Source: Proteles cristata cristata
Lineage: Eukaryota; Chordata; Mammalia; Carnivora; Hyaenidae
NCBI GenBank assembly: GCA_017311185.1
Contig: JAESUZ010003392.1
Span: 62,001 to 126,000 of the forward strand
Direction of reading: 5' to 3'
Length of the DNA stretch: 64,000 bases
The first letter of the stretch is position 1; each line of letters begins with the position of its first letter. Of the stretch, positions 10,966-22,252 are shown piece by piece. Under the pieces are notes generated by a model that saw only the letters and a list, made by a program, of their open reading frames with translations, was not told the origin of the DNA and did no database searches. A program made the translations under genes and the position numbers.

Positions 10966-13280
10966 GAGGAAGGAGGTGGCCTGGGGAAGACCAGGGCTTT
11001 TATGTGGGGGCTAAGTCCCGCGACTCAGTAATGGCATCTGGCCTCAGGCCAGTTGCTCTTTCAACTCAGCAACGTAACCTCAACTGTGGAGATGAGGTTT
11101 CACAGGAGGAGTATCAGTTTGGCCATTTCCAGTGGCCTTGTCTCTGATAAATATCCCCATCTTGTCTGTGCTCCTCCATTTTCTGGCCATGATAAGGCAC
11201 CATGCCAAGAGTATCTCAGACAAATATCTGTATTGTTTGTGGCGTGATTGTGACTTCCTGTCTTCCAATTTAGTTTTCTGCGTTGCTTTTCACTGTCTGG
11301 GTCATTTGATATTACATCTGGTGCTTCCTGTTTTTTAAGTCTCTGACTCTAGTCATCCGACTGAAGAAACCAGGGGTCAACTTCTTCATAAGTGAGGCCT
11401 GCTTTAGTCACTTGTTTTGGTATACCAATTGACATTTGCGTAAGGAAAGCTGTCAGGTGTCTGCTGGTTTTCTCAGCCTCACACACTTCCCTATTTATGA
11501 GTTTTTGTTTTTCAGACATTGGGACTTTCGCTCCCTAGTGTGGACGTGGTGGTGGGGGGAGGGGTGCCCACCTCCTATCTCCTCCCCACTCCCAACAATT
11601 CAGTAATGGCTCTCTCTCCCTGAACAGGCTTCCTGCCCCCGTAGGGTCCTGAGTTTCATGGGTCCACCCCTCAAAACAAGGCAGCTTCAGGCTTAGCTAC
11701 ACTGACAGGCTTAGCTACACTCCTGGTACCTCCCTTGTCCTATTTCCCAATCCTGGGGTTCCCTGGTCTCCCTTTCCTCTCAGCCTCAAAGGAGTCAGCT
11801 CTAATGGAAAGCCTTTAGTCAGGCCAGCAAAAAGGCTACTAAATGCAGATTTCTTGCCAAAGAGAGAGAAATGTTTTAGTTGCTACAGTGTGCACTTCAT
11901 TTAACCTTTGTTTCCACAAAATGGCCTGACTTGGGAGTAAGGGAATAAAATCCCAAGACATTTACATAGAGGACTAGATTATTTATGATATCACTCGTGC
12001 AGCTTCCTGGCCCTCTGGGGAGAGGAGCTTTGCTGGTCTGAGCTGTCCCAGACTTACATTATTTCTTTTTTGGTTGAGGTAGAGGGGTGCATTCAGTGAA
12101 TTTTCTGAGCTAGAGGGGAGAATGGAGATTTATTCCACCTTAAAGGTAGTGGCAGCTTTTGTGAGGGGGCTGGGGAATCAAGAAAAACGTTGGAACCTGC
12201 ACTTGAACCTTGACATTCTGTTCCTTCTCTGTGTGACGCTTTTGCTGAACAAGGGAACAGGGTGGACATGGCCTTGGTGAAAATCAGGGCATCACTGTGA
12301 GCAGTTCTGCTGGTGTCTCCTGGGGCTGTAGTTGGACTCACAAAGGCTCAGAGCCCAGAGGAGAGACTATGACTCCCAGTAAAATCCCAAAGTTCACAGG
12401 AACTTGAGGGGCAGAAGCCAAATGTCCCCTTGCTCAACCTCACCTCAGGCCTAGGGACCACTGAGACTTAGAAAATGTCAGGGCCTCCAGTGTTTCTGGA
12501 AAGCTTGGCGCAAGAAAGAGGAAAATCCCTTCCTGTGTCTGAACCTCCCTTCACTGTCCTTTCTCTGGGTGACTGTAGAGGCGTGTGCAACCATCTGGCC
12601 AATTCTGTACTTCTGCATGTGTGACATGTGCATAATCAACCACATGATGAACTTAGCTGTTTACATTCCTCAGTCAAAACCAAGTGTTTCCACGAGCTCA
12701 GTGACAAAGGCAGCACTGCTCAGTGGCATGACTTAAAACAGGAAAACCCAGTAAAATCCCAAACCAAAAAAACCCTGTTTCTGTGTTTTTAATGACTTTA
12801 TTTCTTCTCTGAAGCTATCTCATGAGGTCAGGAGTACAGGCATCATTGGTGGTTGGGACAGTTTAGATGGAAAGGGAAGGGACCTGTTCAATGTCAGTGG
12901 GCTTCCAAGTCCAAGAATGCTTGCATTTCAGTTTTGGTGGACAAGTGAAACAAAACCAAACAATAAAAAACAGGTGTTCATCCAGACAGACAAAAGATTC
13001 ATAAGTCACTCAAGTTGCTGGAGAAGCCATCCAAAGCAAATGGGACCATCACAAAGTTATCATTGCCTCTAGAAAGGGGAAGGCAGATATCTGGGGTCTA
13101 ACAGATTTCTAGAATCTCCCTAGTTCCTGCATCTATGTGGGAAGGAGTCCTGCCACACCATGTCCCTGTAGACCTGACACATGTCAACCAGGGGATTTGG
13201 GTGTTTTCTCAATGCCTGCAAGAAGGTAGCAGCTCTCCCTGGGCTGGACTCCACCTCTGTTGCCCCTCTATTCCTTTCTT
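10966..13280. other. Unique, moderately GC-rich sequence
   Basis: No recognised repeat over about 2.3 kb. At 11688-11721 a 16-bp unit CAGGCTTAGCTACACT occurs twice, two bases apart. The part near 12590-12720 (GCATAATCAACCACATGATG, TTCCACGAGCTCAGTGAC) could be conserved non-coding DNA but lacks a distinctive signature. No credible exon. Confidence 0.4.
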
Positions 13281-13284
13281 TTTT

Positions 13285-13456
13285 TAAAAAAAAAATTTAA
13301 TATTTACTTATTTTTGAGAGAGAGAGAGAAAGGATAACAGGGGAAGGGCAGAGAGAGATGGAGACAGAATCTGAAGCAGGTTCCAGGCTCTGAGCTGTCA
13401 GCACGGAGCCCAACACGGGGCTTGAATTCCCAGACTGACTGAGCACCAGGCACCCC
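13285..13456 (-). mobile_element. Feliform CAN SINE, internally deleted
   Basis: The A-rich tail (T/A at 13281-13297 on the plus strand), CT-rich middle and GAACCTGCTTCAGATTCTG part are present on the minus strand. About 30-40 bases around the B box and ATCATGACCTGAGC segment are missing (13430-13440), joining the TTGAATTCC part directly to GACTGACTGAGC. It would be transcriptionally dead. Confidence 0.85.
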
Positions 13457-13594
13457 CTTCTATTTCTACTTTCTTACCCTCACCTCAAACCAGGTCTGAT
13501 TTCAGTCCCTGAGAAATACCTCTGTGTCTAAGAAGTCTTGTCTTCTGGACATTCTCCTCAGTGTTTCCTGTGGGAGTCCACAGGAATCCAAAGG

Positions 13595-13795
13595 CATAAT
13601 GTTTTGGAGTCATGGGTTCAAAACTTAACTCAGACATTCTTACTGAGTAACCTCAGGCTAGGCACTTAATCTCTAAAATACCACCTGCTTAATCTGTAAA
13701 GCAGGTGTTTTTTATATGGATTTCTAAAAGTGCTTTGTATGGTGCCTGACACCTAGCAAGTACCCAATACAAGGAGGTTATTGTTAGCATCCTGC
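13595..13795 (+). repeat. MIR
   Basis: A diverged MIR: TGTTTTGGAGTCATGGGTTC, GAGTAACCTCAGGCTAGGCA, TAATCTGTAAAGCAGGTG, and the 3' end GGTGCCTGACACCTAGCAAG. Confidence 0.75.
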
Positions 13796-13924
13796 TGATA
13801 AATGCAGTTGCAATTTTCCTAATCCTATGTAAAATTCTAATGAACTGCCATTTTTGATTATTATGATAATCAGGGATACTTCGATTTTTAACCACCTTCC
13901 CTTTCAAACATATATCTGTGTATA

Positions 13925-14110
13925 GCTTTGTACTGCAGTAAAGTCTCTAGAATGAGTCAAACTGAGTTCACATCCAGATGTCACCGTTTATCTGCTACAT
14001 GACACTTCATTTGCTTTAGTCTGTTTCCTCATCTGAAAGTTAAGGCCAAGGGCAGCTTCTTCAGATCGTACTGTATTTATAAGAATTGTATGAAAAAAGC
14101 TCAATTAATG
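13925..14110 (+). repeat. MIR
   Basis: A second MIR, more decayed: GTTTCCTCATCTGAAAGTTA and the upstream TAAAGTCTCTAGAATGAGTC segment align with the MIR core. Confidence 0.6.
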
Positions 14111-14124
14111 GTCATCTTTGTTAC

Positions 14125-14320
14125 ATTTTATTGAGTATCTACTACATGTTCAGTGTTCTCATACTTGGTTTGTTATTTTGTCAACTCAGTGATTGTGACA
14201 TCGGTATTATTATTATTCCCATTTTTTGGATAAGGAATCTGAGGCTCAGTGAGGCTCTGAGTTCACACTGCCAGTAAGTGGTAGAAACTGAATCCCTCTA
14301 CACTGCTCTTCCCCTTAGCC
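14125..14320 (-). repeat. MIR, antisense
   Basis: This is the reverse complement of MIR: TTATTGAGTATCTACTACAT, GGTATTATTATTATTCCCAT, GGAATCTGAGGCTCAGTGAG and CACTGCCAGTAAGTGGTAGA. It lies head-to-head with the preceding MIR. Confidence 0.8.
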
Positions 14321-14985
14321 CTATACAACACACATTTTACCCCAACCCTGGGGATAATATCTACTTTCTCTTTAGCTTTTGGTGTTTCCAAGATTTGTTC
14401 TCTGAGCATGGCTCTGTCCTCAGCCAGGATGTCTAGAGGTTTCCTGTCCTCCCCTCTGTCACCTCTGTCTCTTTCCATGTTGGTCTCCCCCACCAGCCTC
14501 AGTCATCTCTGAGGCCAGGGTGGTGGCCCAGTCCCTGCTTCCTCAGTGCTGGTGGCTGGCCTGGCCCATGGCAGACCTTCGCCCAGTTTGTGTCAAATTG
14601 GTAACTGATGAATGTAAGGCAGTGACAGTGGGGATTTCAGGGTACCGGTCTATCCCACAACTTCTGCCTTTCTCCATCTCTGTATTACCTAGCAGAGACG
14701 GGCTGCCCAAGATGGCCTGACCATTTCCGTGACCTGTAGACTCCACTTCCCCCTGAGTCATCAGCACCGTGACCATGCTGAGCTCATCTGCCTCTGTCTG
14801 GCAGGATGATTAGGCCCAGTGGCTGGCATGGGGTCCCACATCCTGCCCCCAACCTGAACCACCTCTGTGTGCTACTAATTCACCCAGGGATTCTAGGCCA
14901 CACCAATTCCCCAGACCTCTGGGCCAGGGCCTCTACTGCTGACCACAGCTACCTGCAAGCTTCCAGACCTGTGTGCTTTCTTTCA
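14321..14985. other. Unique sequence
   Basis: GC-moderate DNA with no recognised repeat. Frames of 63-77 codons have no recognisable similarity. Confidence 0.4.
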
Positions 14986-14989
14986 TTCA

Positions 14990-15041
14990 TTCATTCATTC
15001 ATTCATTCATTCATTCATTCATTCATTCAATAATTCATTCA
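14990..15041. repeat. (ATTC)n tetranucleotide microsatellite
   Basis: About ten tandem ATTC units, with one interruption (CAATAATTC) near 15030. It translates as a run of Ser-Phe-Ile-His, which explains a 75-codon reading frame ending here. Confidence 0.95.
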
Positions 15042-15094
15042 GTCTCCCACTGATCTGGATACCTAGGCAAATAAGGAACTCACAATTAAGGGTA

Positions 15095-15262
15095 GGGGTC
15101 TTTCACACCTGGATTTGCCTTAGAATCACCTAGAATGGTTTTTACAAAGAGAGCCTGCCAGCGCCTACCTGGAGACACCTACAGAAGGTGAGTCACCAGG
15201 GGCAGGGTTCTGGGAATCTGTCTGTTTAAGGTGTTCTCAGTGTGGCTCTGAGACACAGCGGG
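15095..15262 (+). repeat. MER5-like hAT MITE, decayed
   Basis: The parts TTAGAATCACCTAGAATGGT and GGTTCTGGGAATCTGTCTG follow the order of MER5A (AGAATCACCTGG ... GGTCTGGGG). Terminal repeats are worn. Confidence 0.5.
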
Positions 15263-15394
15263 ACAGGGGGAGGGCTGTATACGAGGATGGTGGCCGGCCT
15301 CACCCCTTATCTTTTGCGCTTGGGCTTGATGGCATCTGACCATCCTGCAGGGCTTATTTCTTCCTGAGGGCCATTGTGTATAAAACTGCTGCCT

Positions 15395-15531
15395 AACAGT
15401 CCACCCCTGGGGACAGGGACAATATCTGTTTTCCTCCCTGCTGTGTTCCAGTGCTTACAGCAAGCCTGCTATCTTGTAAGAACCCAGTAAGTATCTATGA
15501 ATAAATGAATGAATGAGTGAATGAACTCACA
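15395..15531 (+). repeat. L2 LINE 3' end
   Basis: The characteristic GGGGACAGGGACAATATCTG segment is followed by an AGTAAGTATCTATGAATAAA part and a (TGAA)n tail, the usual L2 terminus. Confidence 0.75.
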
Positions 15532-16317
15532 GTTGCTTTTAGATGCTGGTTGGATCCTCAGCTTGTCGGCTCCATGATACTGTGTGCATATGTATGTCTA
15601 GGAGGCTGATGGAGAGCCCTCCAGCTTTGCCGTCTAGGGGCCTCTCTCTAGGCCCTGGCCTCTGAGGAGAATGAGGGCTCAAAGCCGAGTCTGTGATCCT
15701 GCCAAGACAGAGGAGAGTATGGCGCGGGACTAGCCCTCCGGGAAGTGTGGAGTTTGGCAAAGACAGAGATTGGCCTGGACTGAGCTTTTGAGCAAGTGAG
15801 AGGTGGCTGGCATGGGGTAGTCATTAAAACGGCAGTTGACCTCCTGGCAGCTCGAGTGAGGCCCTGTAGACCTCGGCCCTCCCCAGCCGGCCCACCGGGA
15901 CTCTCAGAGAGAGGCCCATCCATCACGGGGATCCTCTGGGAGGGCCACTGGCGTTTTTCTGTGAGTCAGTTATGGGGCTCTGTTTTCAACACAGATCTTG
16001 TCAAATTCAAGCTGTCAACTGCAGAGACCCTGAAAGCCTGTCACAGTCCCCTGGGGACACTCGTGTGGCGGGCAACCTTGAGGGGGGCTCTGCTGAGTGT
16101 GGGACTGTGGTGATAAGAAGGACAAATGAGAAGAAGCCACCTGGGCCGACAGCCTATTGTGCTAGTCCACACCGCCCCCACTGTGTCCTTGAGGGACATC
16201 TGGGCAGCTGCACGGAGCACGTTGCCCCCCCTCCACCCCCCCTCAGTTGCCTCTCTCCCCCTGTGCCGTCTCTCACAGGGAACATGGAGGAAGGTGGTGC
16301 ACAGAAAGGGTTGAGGA
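15532..16317. other. Unique GC- and CpG-richer sequence
   Basis: No dispersed repeats. From about 15835 to 16080 CpGs are noticeably denser than around (CTCGAGTGAGG, CAGCCGGCCCACCGGG, ATCACGGGGATCC, ACTCGTGTGGCGGG). A TGAGTCAG AP-1/MARE-type site lies at about 15962. Could be a regulatory element; no exon was recognised. Frames of 105-151 codons here reflect low stop density in GC-rich DNA. Confidence 0.4.
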
Positions 16318-16475
16318 TACTGACTGGCTCTGTCACCTAGAAGCTGTGTGACCTCGGGCAAGTTACTCAGTCTCTCCGAATCTGTTTCCCCAGGTGTGGT
16401 GGAGATGGCATGAGACGATATAAGCACAGGGCCTGGCACATTGTAATTGCTCAATGATTGCCAGCTATTATAAGC
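16318..16475 (+). repeat. MIR
   Basis: A well-preserved MIR core: GCTGTGTGACCTCGGGCAAG, TTACTCAGTCTCTCCGAATC, GGGCCTGGCACATTGTAATT, GCTCAATGATTGCCAGC. Confidence 0.85.
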
Positions 16476-16571
16476 ATGTTTACAGAGGCGAAGCACAAAG
16501 CAGCTTCATTCTTGGCTGGCTTTCTCTCACTTAAGCTGTGCTTGACCACATAACATCCTAGTACACATTTA

Positions 16572-16791
16572 TTTACTTTTATTGTTTTCAATGTTTATTT
16601 GTTTTGAAAGAGAGAGAAAGCAAGCAGGGAACAGGCAGAGAGAGAGAGAGGGAGTGAGAGAATCCCAAGCAGGCTCCATACTGCCCGTACAGAGCCCTGA
16701 TGTGGGGCTTGGATTCATGAAATGTGAGATCATGACCTGAGTCAAAAGCAAGAGTTGGACACTTAACTAACAGACTCACCCAGGTGCCCCC
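16572..16791 (-). mobile_element. Feliform CAN SINE, full-length
   Basis: It runs on the minus strand from GGGGCACCTGGGTGAGTC to an A-rich end. It is flanked by an 18-bp duplication (16554-16571, CATCCTAGTACACATTTA; 16792-16809, CATCTTAGTACTCATTTA) with two mismatches, marking an older insertion. Confidence 0.95.
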
Positions 16792-16809
16792 CATCTTAGT
16801 ACTCATTTA

Positions 16810-18076
16810 AAGATGAGTAAGTGGAGACCAAGCAGGGATTGGAGGCCAGGTCTCCCACTTGTGCTGATTCCCACCTTGGCCTTCAGCTAGTCTGATGAGA
16901 GACCAGACAGTCCTTCCAGGCCTGAGTGTGGGCATAGCCATCCAGGTGTTCTTCAGAGCGGCACAGGCTGGGCTCTGTGTGGGCTTTCTCCTGTCCTGTC
17001 GTGGAGGGCAGAAGCTGGTCTGATTGGCAGGTTCTCCCCAGACCATCCCTGGGGCGAGGGATATCTTACCTGAGGCCAGGGAAAACTCTAAATATGGACC
17101 AATGAGTTGAACGTTGAAATCACTTCAGCTAAAAAGAGCCATCTGAACAGGTTGTGAAATATGAAGAAGGCCAAAAGCAGATATGAACTTTGAGGAATCT
17201 GGATGCTCTGGAGGTGAGAGGAGAGGCAGCACAACTGAGGAAAAGGAAATCTGCCCATGGCAATGCCTGGTGCATACACTGATGTCTGTGAGAAGGTTGT
17301 TTTAGACCCCCTGCAGTGGCCTATTTAAAGGGGCCAGGATGTTTCAGAAGGCTCTTCTGAGGGAAAGCTAGAGTCCCCTTATCTTGCAGCTGTGGTGAAT
17401 ATTGGCTGGTGGGACTGACCCAAAACCTTCTCCTTCTCAGGAGGAACATTCCTGGTAGGAGATTCTCCATAGAAATTGGAAGATCTTCATACTCACAGGT
17501 TAGCTCTTCAACCAGCATTTATCAAGCACCTGCTGAGTTAGGGTCAGATACAGAAAATTATAGGACAAGGACTGTTAGCCTGGCCTTTCCACTGCACTGA
17601 GGGTCCCCACCTCTTGCTGTCCTTAGGGGCTTGCAAATGCCCCTCTGGAGGGGGATTGTCCTTTGCTCCTCCCTTGTAATTGGGGAAACTAGAGGAGGGT
17701 AGCCTGAACTATGACCCAGAGGGGACTTAAATTATGACAATGGCAACTTTTATGTGGCATCAGGGCTAGTGGGTGGAGGGATGAAAGGAGAGGTTAATGG
17801 TGGCCATGCAGTGAGTGGGTTGGCATGGGTTACTTGAGGGCACTGCCTGCTTCCACAATTACTCAGAGGCACAAGCTGCATTTCCTACTGGCCCTTTAAG
17901 AAAGGCACCTGTCTTGTAAAATGCCAAGACAGAGTAGAAACCAAGAGTGTGTGACCAGACACCACTCCCTCTTTTGCTGATAGTCATGGTCATGGTCACA
18001 CGCAATCACCGGCCAGGCCCGTGAGGGATGTGTGAACTTGCTTGTGTAGGCATCCCAGGTTACCTGCCTCTACCCC

Positions 18077-18077
<1 letters not shown>
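16810..18077. other. Unique sequence
   Basis: No repeat or exon was recognised over about 1.3 kb of moderately GC-rich DNA. Small frames (60-79 codons) only. Confidence 0.4.

Positions 18078-18109
<32 letters not shown>
18078..18109. repeat. (CA)n microsatellite
   Basis: About sixteen uninterrupted CA units. Likely polymorphic. Confidence 0.95.
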
Positions 18110-18111
<2 letters not shown>

Positions 18112-18440
18112 CACTAAACAACACTGGGCTGCCAATGTCTCTGATCACATTAGTGGCTGCAGATCAGTCATTTTCTCTCTTTCTGGGCATCAAAGCATTT
18201 GAACTAGATTTGTTTCCCAAAATGTGGTTTTGTGTTCCACTGGCACAGTACAAGCTGAATTTAGGTAGTATGTGAGTGAACTATTTCATACATTTATTTT
18301 AATGATTATGAGAGAAAATTTAACTGGCATATTAAACTTATAATTTCCTGGTTATTATTGGCTGAAGTAGAGTTAAGTGTATTTAAGTAAAAAAGGTGAG
18401 TCAAATGCGAAAAAGAAATCAAGTAAATAATAGTATTGGT

Positions 18441-18747
18441 TAGTGCTGTCCACTAGAACTATAATGGAAGCCAAATATGCAAACAACATATGTACCTTGA
18501 AATTTTGTATTAGTTACATTTTTAAAAAAGGAACAGGTGAAAGTAATTTTAAAACTAGGTATTTTCTTTAGATATATCTGAAATACCATTTTGACATGTA
18601 ATCAGAAAAATTATCAGGAGATATTATATATATAGTTCTTAAAAATCTGATGTGCATTGTACACTTAGGTCACATCTCAGTTTGGCCTAGCCATACTTCA
18701 GGGGCTCAGTGGCCACATGAGGGCTTTGGCTACCATGCTGGAAGTGT
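18441..18747 (+). mobile_element. hAT-type MITE (MER family, unnamed)
   Basis: It begins TAGTGCTGTCCACTAGAACT and ends GGCTACCATGCTGGAAGTG, degenerate terminal inverted repeats of the CAGTGCTGTCCAATAG type. The interior (TTTTAAAAAAGGAACAGGTG, GTACACTTAGGTCACATCTC, GGCCACATGAGGGCTTTGGC) matches the remembered order of a mammalian non-autonomous hAT element. Confidence 0.7.
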
Positions 18748-19221
18748 GGGTCTCAGTGGCATGCAGACATGGCAATGTTATGGAGGTGGAATGTGAATTT
18801 CTGCATTCTGGAGCTTTAACGACTCTGCTTCTCCCACACACTCATTCTCTGCCCCAGCCTGCATCAGCTCTCCCTAGGTCTCCAGATTGAAGCCTCCTTT
18901 CTGCCCACACTCTCTTCTCCTTTCCTCTCTGACTGAGCAATGTACTTGATCAGTTGCCCACTGGAAATTTTACATTGGAACGTTTGTATGGCATGTATCT
19001 GGCAAGTATTTTGCAAGAATAAATCAGAAAGAACCCCCTCTGAAAGCCAGATAGGAATGGCTTTTGGTTCCTCCCCATGCTGTCTCTTAATCATTGGCCA
19101 GTGGCAACTTGCATGCATGTATTCACCAGTGATGGATTTACCTTCTCTAATTCATTTGGCAGGTGGCCTGAGGGGATGTGACAAGCTCTTCTGCAAGTCC
19201 CTTAACATCATTTGTTATCAA
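18748..19221. other. Unique sequence
   Basis: No repeat recognised. Overlapping frames of 84 and 106 codons on opposite strands are not supported as genes. Confidence 0.4.
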
Positions 19222-19362
19222 TGTTTTATAGTCATCAGAATCATCTGGGGAACTTCTTAAGTATGCAAGGGTGATTTTGATACCTTTGGATGTGGCTTAT
19301 GATTATGATCCTGGGTATGTGATTCAGATACACATGGAAGTTTTGAGAACCACTGCCTGAAA
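19222..19362 (+). repeat. MER5-like hAT MITE
   Basis: CATCAGAATCATCTGGGGAA, GTGATTCAGATACACATGGA and the 3' terminal GTTTTGAGAACCACTG match the MER5 layout; the start is worn. Confidence 0.7.
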
Positions 19363-20040
19363 TCTGTTCCTATAGTATTTAGGCTGCTCATGGCTTGTTG
19401 GAAAACTCCCAACTGGAATTTGTAGGCTTTGTCATTTCAAATGTAAGCTCTAGGATAGGAAACACAGACTCTTTCCGCCCAGTCATGACTAAACTAATTG
19501 GAAATGCTCCTGAATTTTCCACGAAGGACTGGCAATTCACCCAAAATTGCCTCAGAAGGAATATCTACTAAACTTGAACCCAGCCAGGCATCAGCTCCTT
19601 GGACCCTTAACGATTATTATTTTCAAAAAGGGTTCTCACTCTCATCCCACATTTTTTATCCCTGCCATTTTATCCCCTGTAATGCTCTCCAGGGACCAAT
19701 TAATATGATCTGAATGGAAGTATGAGTCAGAAGTGGAAATGAGCTTGTTCTGGATCAGATTTCAGTGTGTGTGTGGTTGCACCCCCACCCCCCCAACAGC
19801 ATTATATCAGAGGAAAATTGTGTGTGTGTGTGTGTGTGTGCGTGCATGTGCTCATGCATGCACAAGAAAACTGCCTATACCCAGAATCTCAGGTCTCATC
19901 AAGAAAGCCATCCTGCCATCCCACTCTAGAAATAAAGTCCCTATGACTTATGAATTTAGATGTGGGGGGTTAAGTGAACTCAACTCATGTGAAGGTAGCA
20001 AAGAAGAGAAGGAATTTTCAAGCCCAAACACAATGGAGTT
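19363..20040. other. Unique sequence with a short TG microsatellite
   Basis: No dispersed repeat recognised. A (TG)n run occupies about 19819-19840, followed by a TGCATG-rich tail. A 114-codon frame at 19733-20077 spans the TG run (Val-Cys repeats) and enters the SINE, so it is spurious. Confidence 0.5.
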
Positions 20041-20058
20041 AAGACAAAGACCCAAGAG

Positions 20059-20278
20059 GGGCGCCTGGGTGGCTTAGTCGGTTAAGTGTCTGACTTTCGC
20101 TTAGGTCATGATCTCGTAGTCCGTGGGTTCGGGACCAGCGTCGGGCTCTGTGCTGACTGCCAGCTCAGAGCCTGGAGCCTATTTCAGAGTCTGTATCTCC
20201 CTCTCTCTCTGACCCTTCCCTGCTCACGCTGTCTCTCTCTCTTTCCTAGAAATAAATAAAAAATATTAAAAAAAAAAA
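20059..20278 (+). mobile_element. Feliform CAN SINE, full-length, younger subfamily
   Basis: It has a head GGGCGCCTGGGTGGCTTAGT, A and B boxes, the diagnostic GACTGCCAGCTCAGAGCCTG, a CT-rich region and a CCTAGAAATAAATAAA tail with pure A run. It is flanked by a perfect 18-bp duplication AAGACAAAGACCCAAGAG (20041-20058, 20279-20296), cut after TT, as expected for the L1 endonuclease. Confidence 0.98.
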
Positions 20279-20344
20279 AAGACAAAGACCCAAGAGAAAA
20301 TAGTAGGATGCTTAAAGTAAAGCAGGGGGAAGATTTAGATTCAT

Positions 20345-20535
20345 TAAGGGTATTCTCTGTACCAAGTATTTAACATTTGTTATCTTTTAATGACCCTGCA
20401 GAGGGGATATTTTTGGACTCATTTAACAGACTAAGATGTTGATGCCCAGAGAGGTGATTTGCCCATATGGTAGGTGGGTAGTGGAGCTGGGTCTGAATGA
20501 TTACAAGGTTGACTCCAAAGCTAGTGTTTTCCTCT
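20345..20535 (-). repeat. MIR, antisense
   Basis: A reverse-complement MIR: CTGTACCAAGTATTTAACAT, ACTCATTTAACAGACTAAG, GCCCAGAGAGGTGATTTGCC and GTGGAGCTGGGTCTGAATGA. Confidence 0.8.
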
Positions 20536-20762
20536 GAATGCCAAATGCTTTCTCAGACTAGCAATTGCTCAGCCTATATCAGGGTTGACTATAAATTGCC
20601 TGACTTACTCCTTGTGAGGAAAAAGAAAGCAAGAAGATGAAGTTAAACTGTATCTTTGTCGAAGACAGATCCCTATCTCCCTAGAGAGCTGGCTTCTCTC
20701 CCTGCCAACATCCATTCCCATGGTGCACTTGTGAAGGTGACTGTCTCAGTCTGGAAGCTGCA

Positions 20763-21170
20763 GCATCATTAATGGGGTCCATGTGCCTTGTACTGGCCAG
20801 GGACCTGCTTGGAGGCAGATAGAACACTCAAAGGGATAATGGAGGAGAATTTAATGAAAAAACAATTTAGAGGTGCGGGTTGGGTTTGGGAACCAAGTCT
20901 GGAGGAGGAAACACCCAGGGGAAGTTGTTACCACTCTGGGCCTGGAGGTGTAAGCAGAGGGGGAGTCTTCTCAAACCCAGGGACTGGAAGAGGGACCCCC
21001 ATATGGGAGGTGAGGCATAGCTAGAGGCATGTAGCTCCTGCCAAAACATCAGGGGTATCAAGAAAATCAGTCCCCCAACCTCTCTCCTCTCACTCCTGAG
21101 CCTGTGCCCTGGCAAACAAGACTAACCAGCACATACCCAAAGCCTGAGGAATGGTGTCTGGAACCTTAGG
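20763..21170 (-). repeat. Ancient repeat related in inverse to 21780-22110 (uncertain)
   Basis: The run ACACTCAAAGGGATAATGGA, GGAGAATTTAATGAAAAAAC, GAGGTGCGGGTTGGGTTT resembles the reverse complement of a common mammalian repeat that ends with an ATCTGTTTCCTGCTGGGACC-type segment. The family name is not certain. Frames of 78-82 codons here are repeat-derived. Confidence 0.4.
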
Positions 21171-21779
21171 GCTAAGTAAGTGCTGGCCATTATTCCTGTC
21201 ATTGGTAACTGGGTCCTCTAGCCTCGGGCCTGCCTGAGGCTATTTCTGCAGAGGATGAATTGTCTCTCTGCTGAAAATTAGTAGCAAGTTGGTCTCGAGA
21301 GGTGGGGTTGGCTGCTTGAACCTAGCATAATCTTCTCTCACATAGTTGGCTATGACCACATTCAAATTATAAGAGAAACTCCTTTTTGGTTAACTCCAGA
21401 GTTAAATGACTCCGAATTAAACTGTCTTTCTGCTGAGAAATGTGGAGACTGACCCTGGATCAGGAGGATCTATGAATTGTCTGATCAAGAAATCAAGAGA
21501 GGATTTGTGCTGAGTTTTCCATGTATGCCTTCTGACAGAGTGACATAACCCATTCAAATAGGAAGCACCTTGTGATGGAAGGAGAACCACTGTGCGGATT
21601 ATTTTCCACCTGGCGCCTCTACCTCCCTCCAGCCCCTGGGCCCATCTCCCCTCTTCTACACCTTGCTCTGAGCTCAGTGGGGGCTGGCTCCTGAGGACTG
21701 AATCACTTAGGTGCCCTTACCAGCTGGCTTCTAGCTGGGTTTAGCAAAGAAGGGAACATAGCAGGAGACCCTAGTGTGG
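21171..21779. other. Unique sequence between two inverted repeat fragments
   Basis: No recognised exon or repeat. Confidence 0.4.
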
Positions 21780-22110
21780 AGACACATAGAGGTCAGTTAC
21801 TTCTCTGTCCTGAGTCTCTGGCAGTGGCCATGTCCCTCCTTTACTACAATTCCCTCTGGGCAGCTGTCCTTCAAGTCTCCAGCTCCCATTAAGCTCTAGT
21901 AACATTACTTCCTCCTTGAGTGCCCTTCACTCTCCTTGAGGTGTGGTTATAGCTCCCCACTGGTGGCTGGTCCCTGGGCACCTTGTCTTCCTTGGTTTGT
22001 TCCCTCAACTTGGTACATGCTTCTGTCAGGAACCCTTTCATTAGAACTCCTGTGATGGTTTGTGAGCTGTATATCTGCTGACCCTGACTTACCCAGCCTC
22101 TTCTAACCAA
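21780..22110 (+). repeat. Ancient repeat, forward counterpart of 20763-21170 (uncertain)
   Basis: The run GAGGTGTGGTTATAGCTCCC, CACTGGTGGCTGGTCCCTGG, TGTTCCCTCAACTTGGTACA, ATATCTGCTGACCCTGACTT follows the forward order of the same presumed family. Strongly diverged. Confidence 0.4.
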
Positions 22111-22210
22111 CTCCTACCTAGCACGTGCTCAACTAAGAATCCTGAGTGGAATGGCTCTGTGGTGTGTGGGTATCTTAGAGGGCATGCTTATGTTCTTATG
22201 CAAATGTGAC

Positions 22211-22252
22211 TCGTGTGTGCGTGCGTGCATGCATGTGTGTGTGTGTGTGTGG
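22211..22252. repeat. (TG)n microsatellite with GCGT/GCAT variants
   Basis: Mixed GTGTGCGTGCGTGCATGCAT followed by a pure TG run. Confidence 0.85.

Noticed and set aside
14990..15041. Regularly spaced repeat that could suggest a CRISPR-like array
   Set aside because: It is a plain tetranucleotide microsatellite with no spacers, in vertebrate DNA.
16041..16496. 151-codon minus-strand reading frame
   Set aside because: It covers GC-rich DNA with low stop density and a MIR; competing frames of 105 and 122 codons lie on the plus strand.
20059..20278. tRNA-Lys-like sequence with A and B boxes in the SINEs
   Set aside because: These are SINE heads, not tRNA genes: they continue into CT-rich and A-tailed bodies with target duplications.
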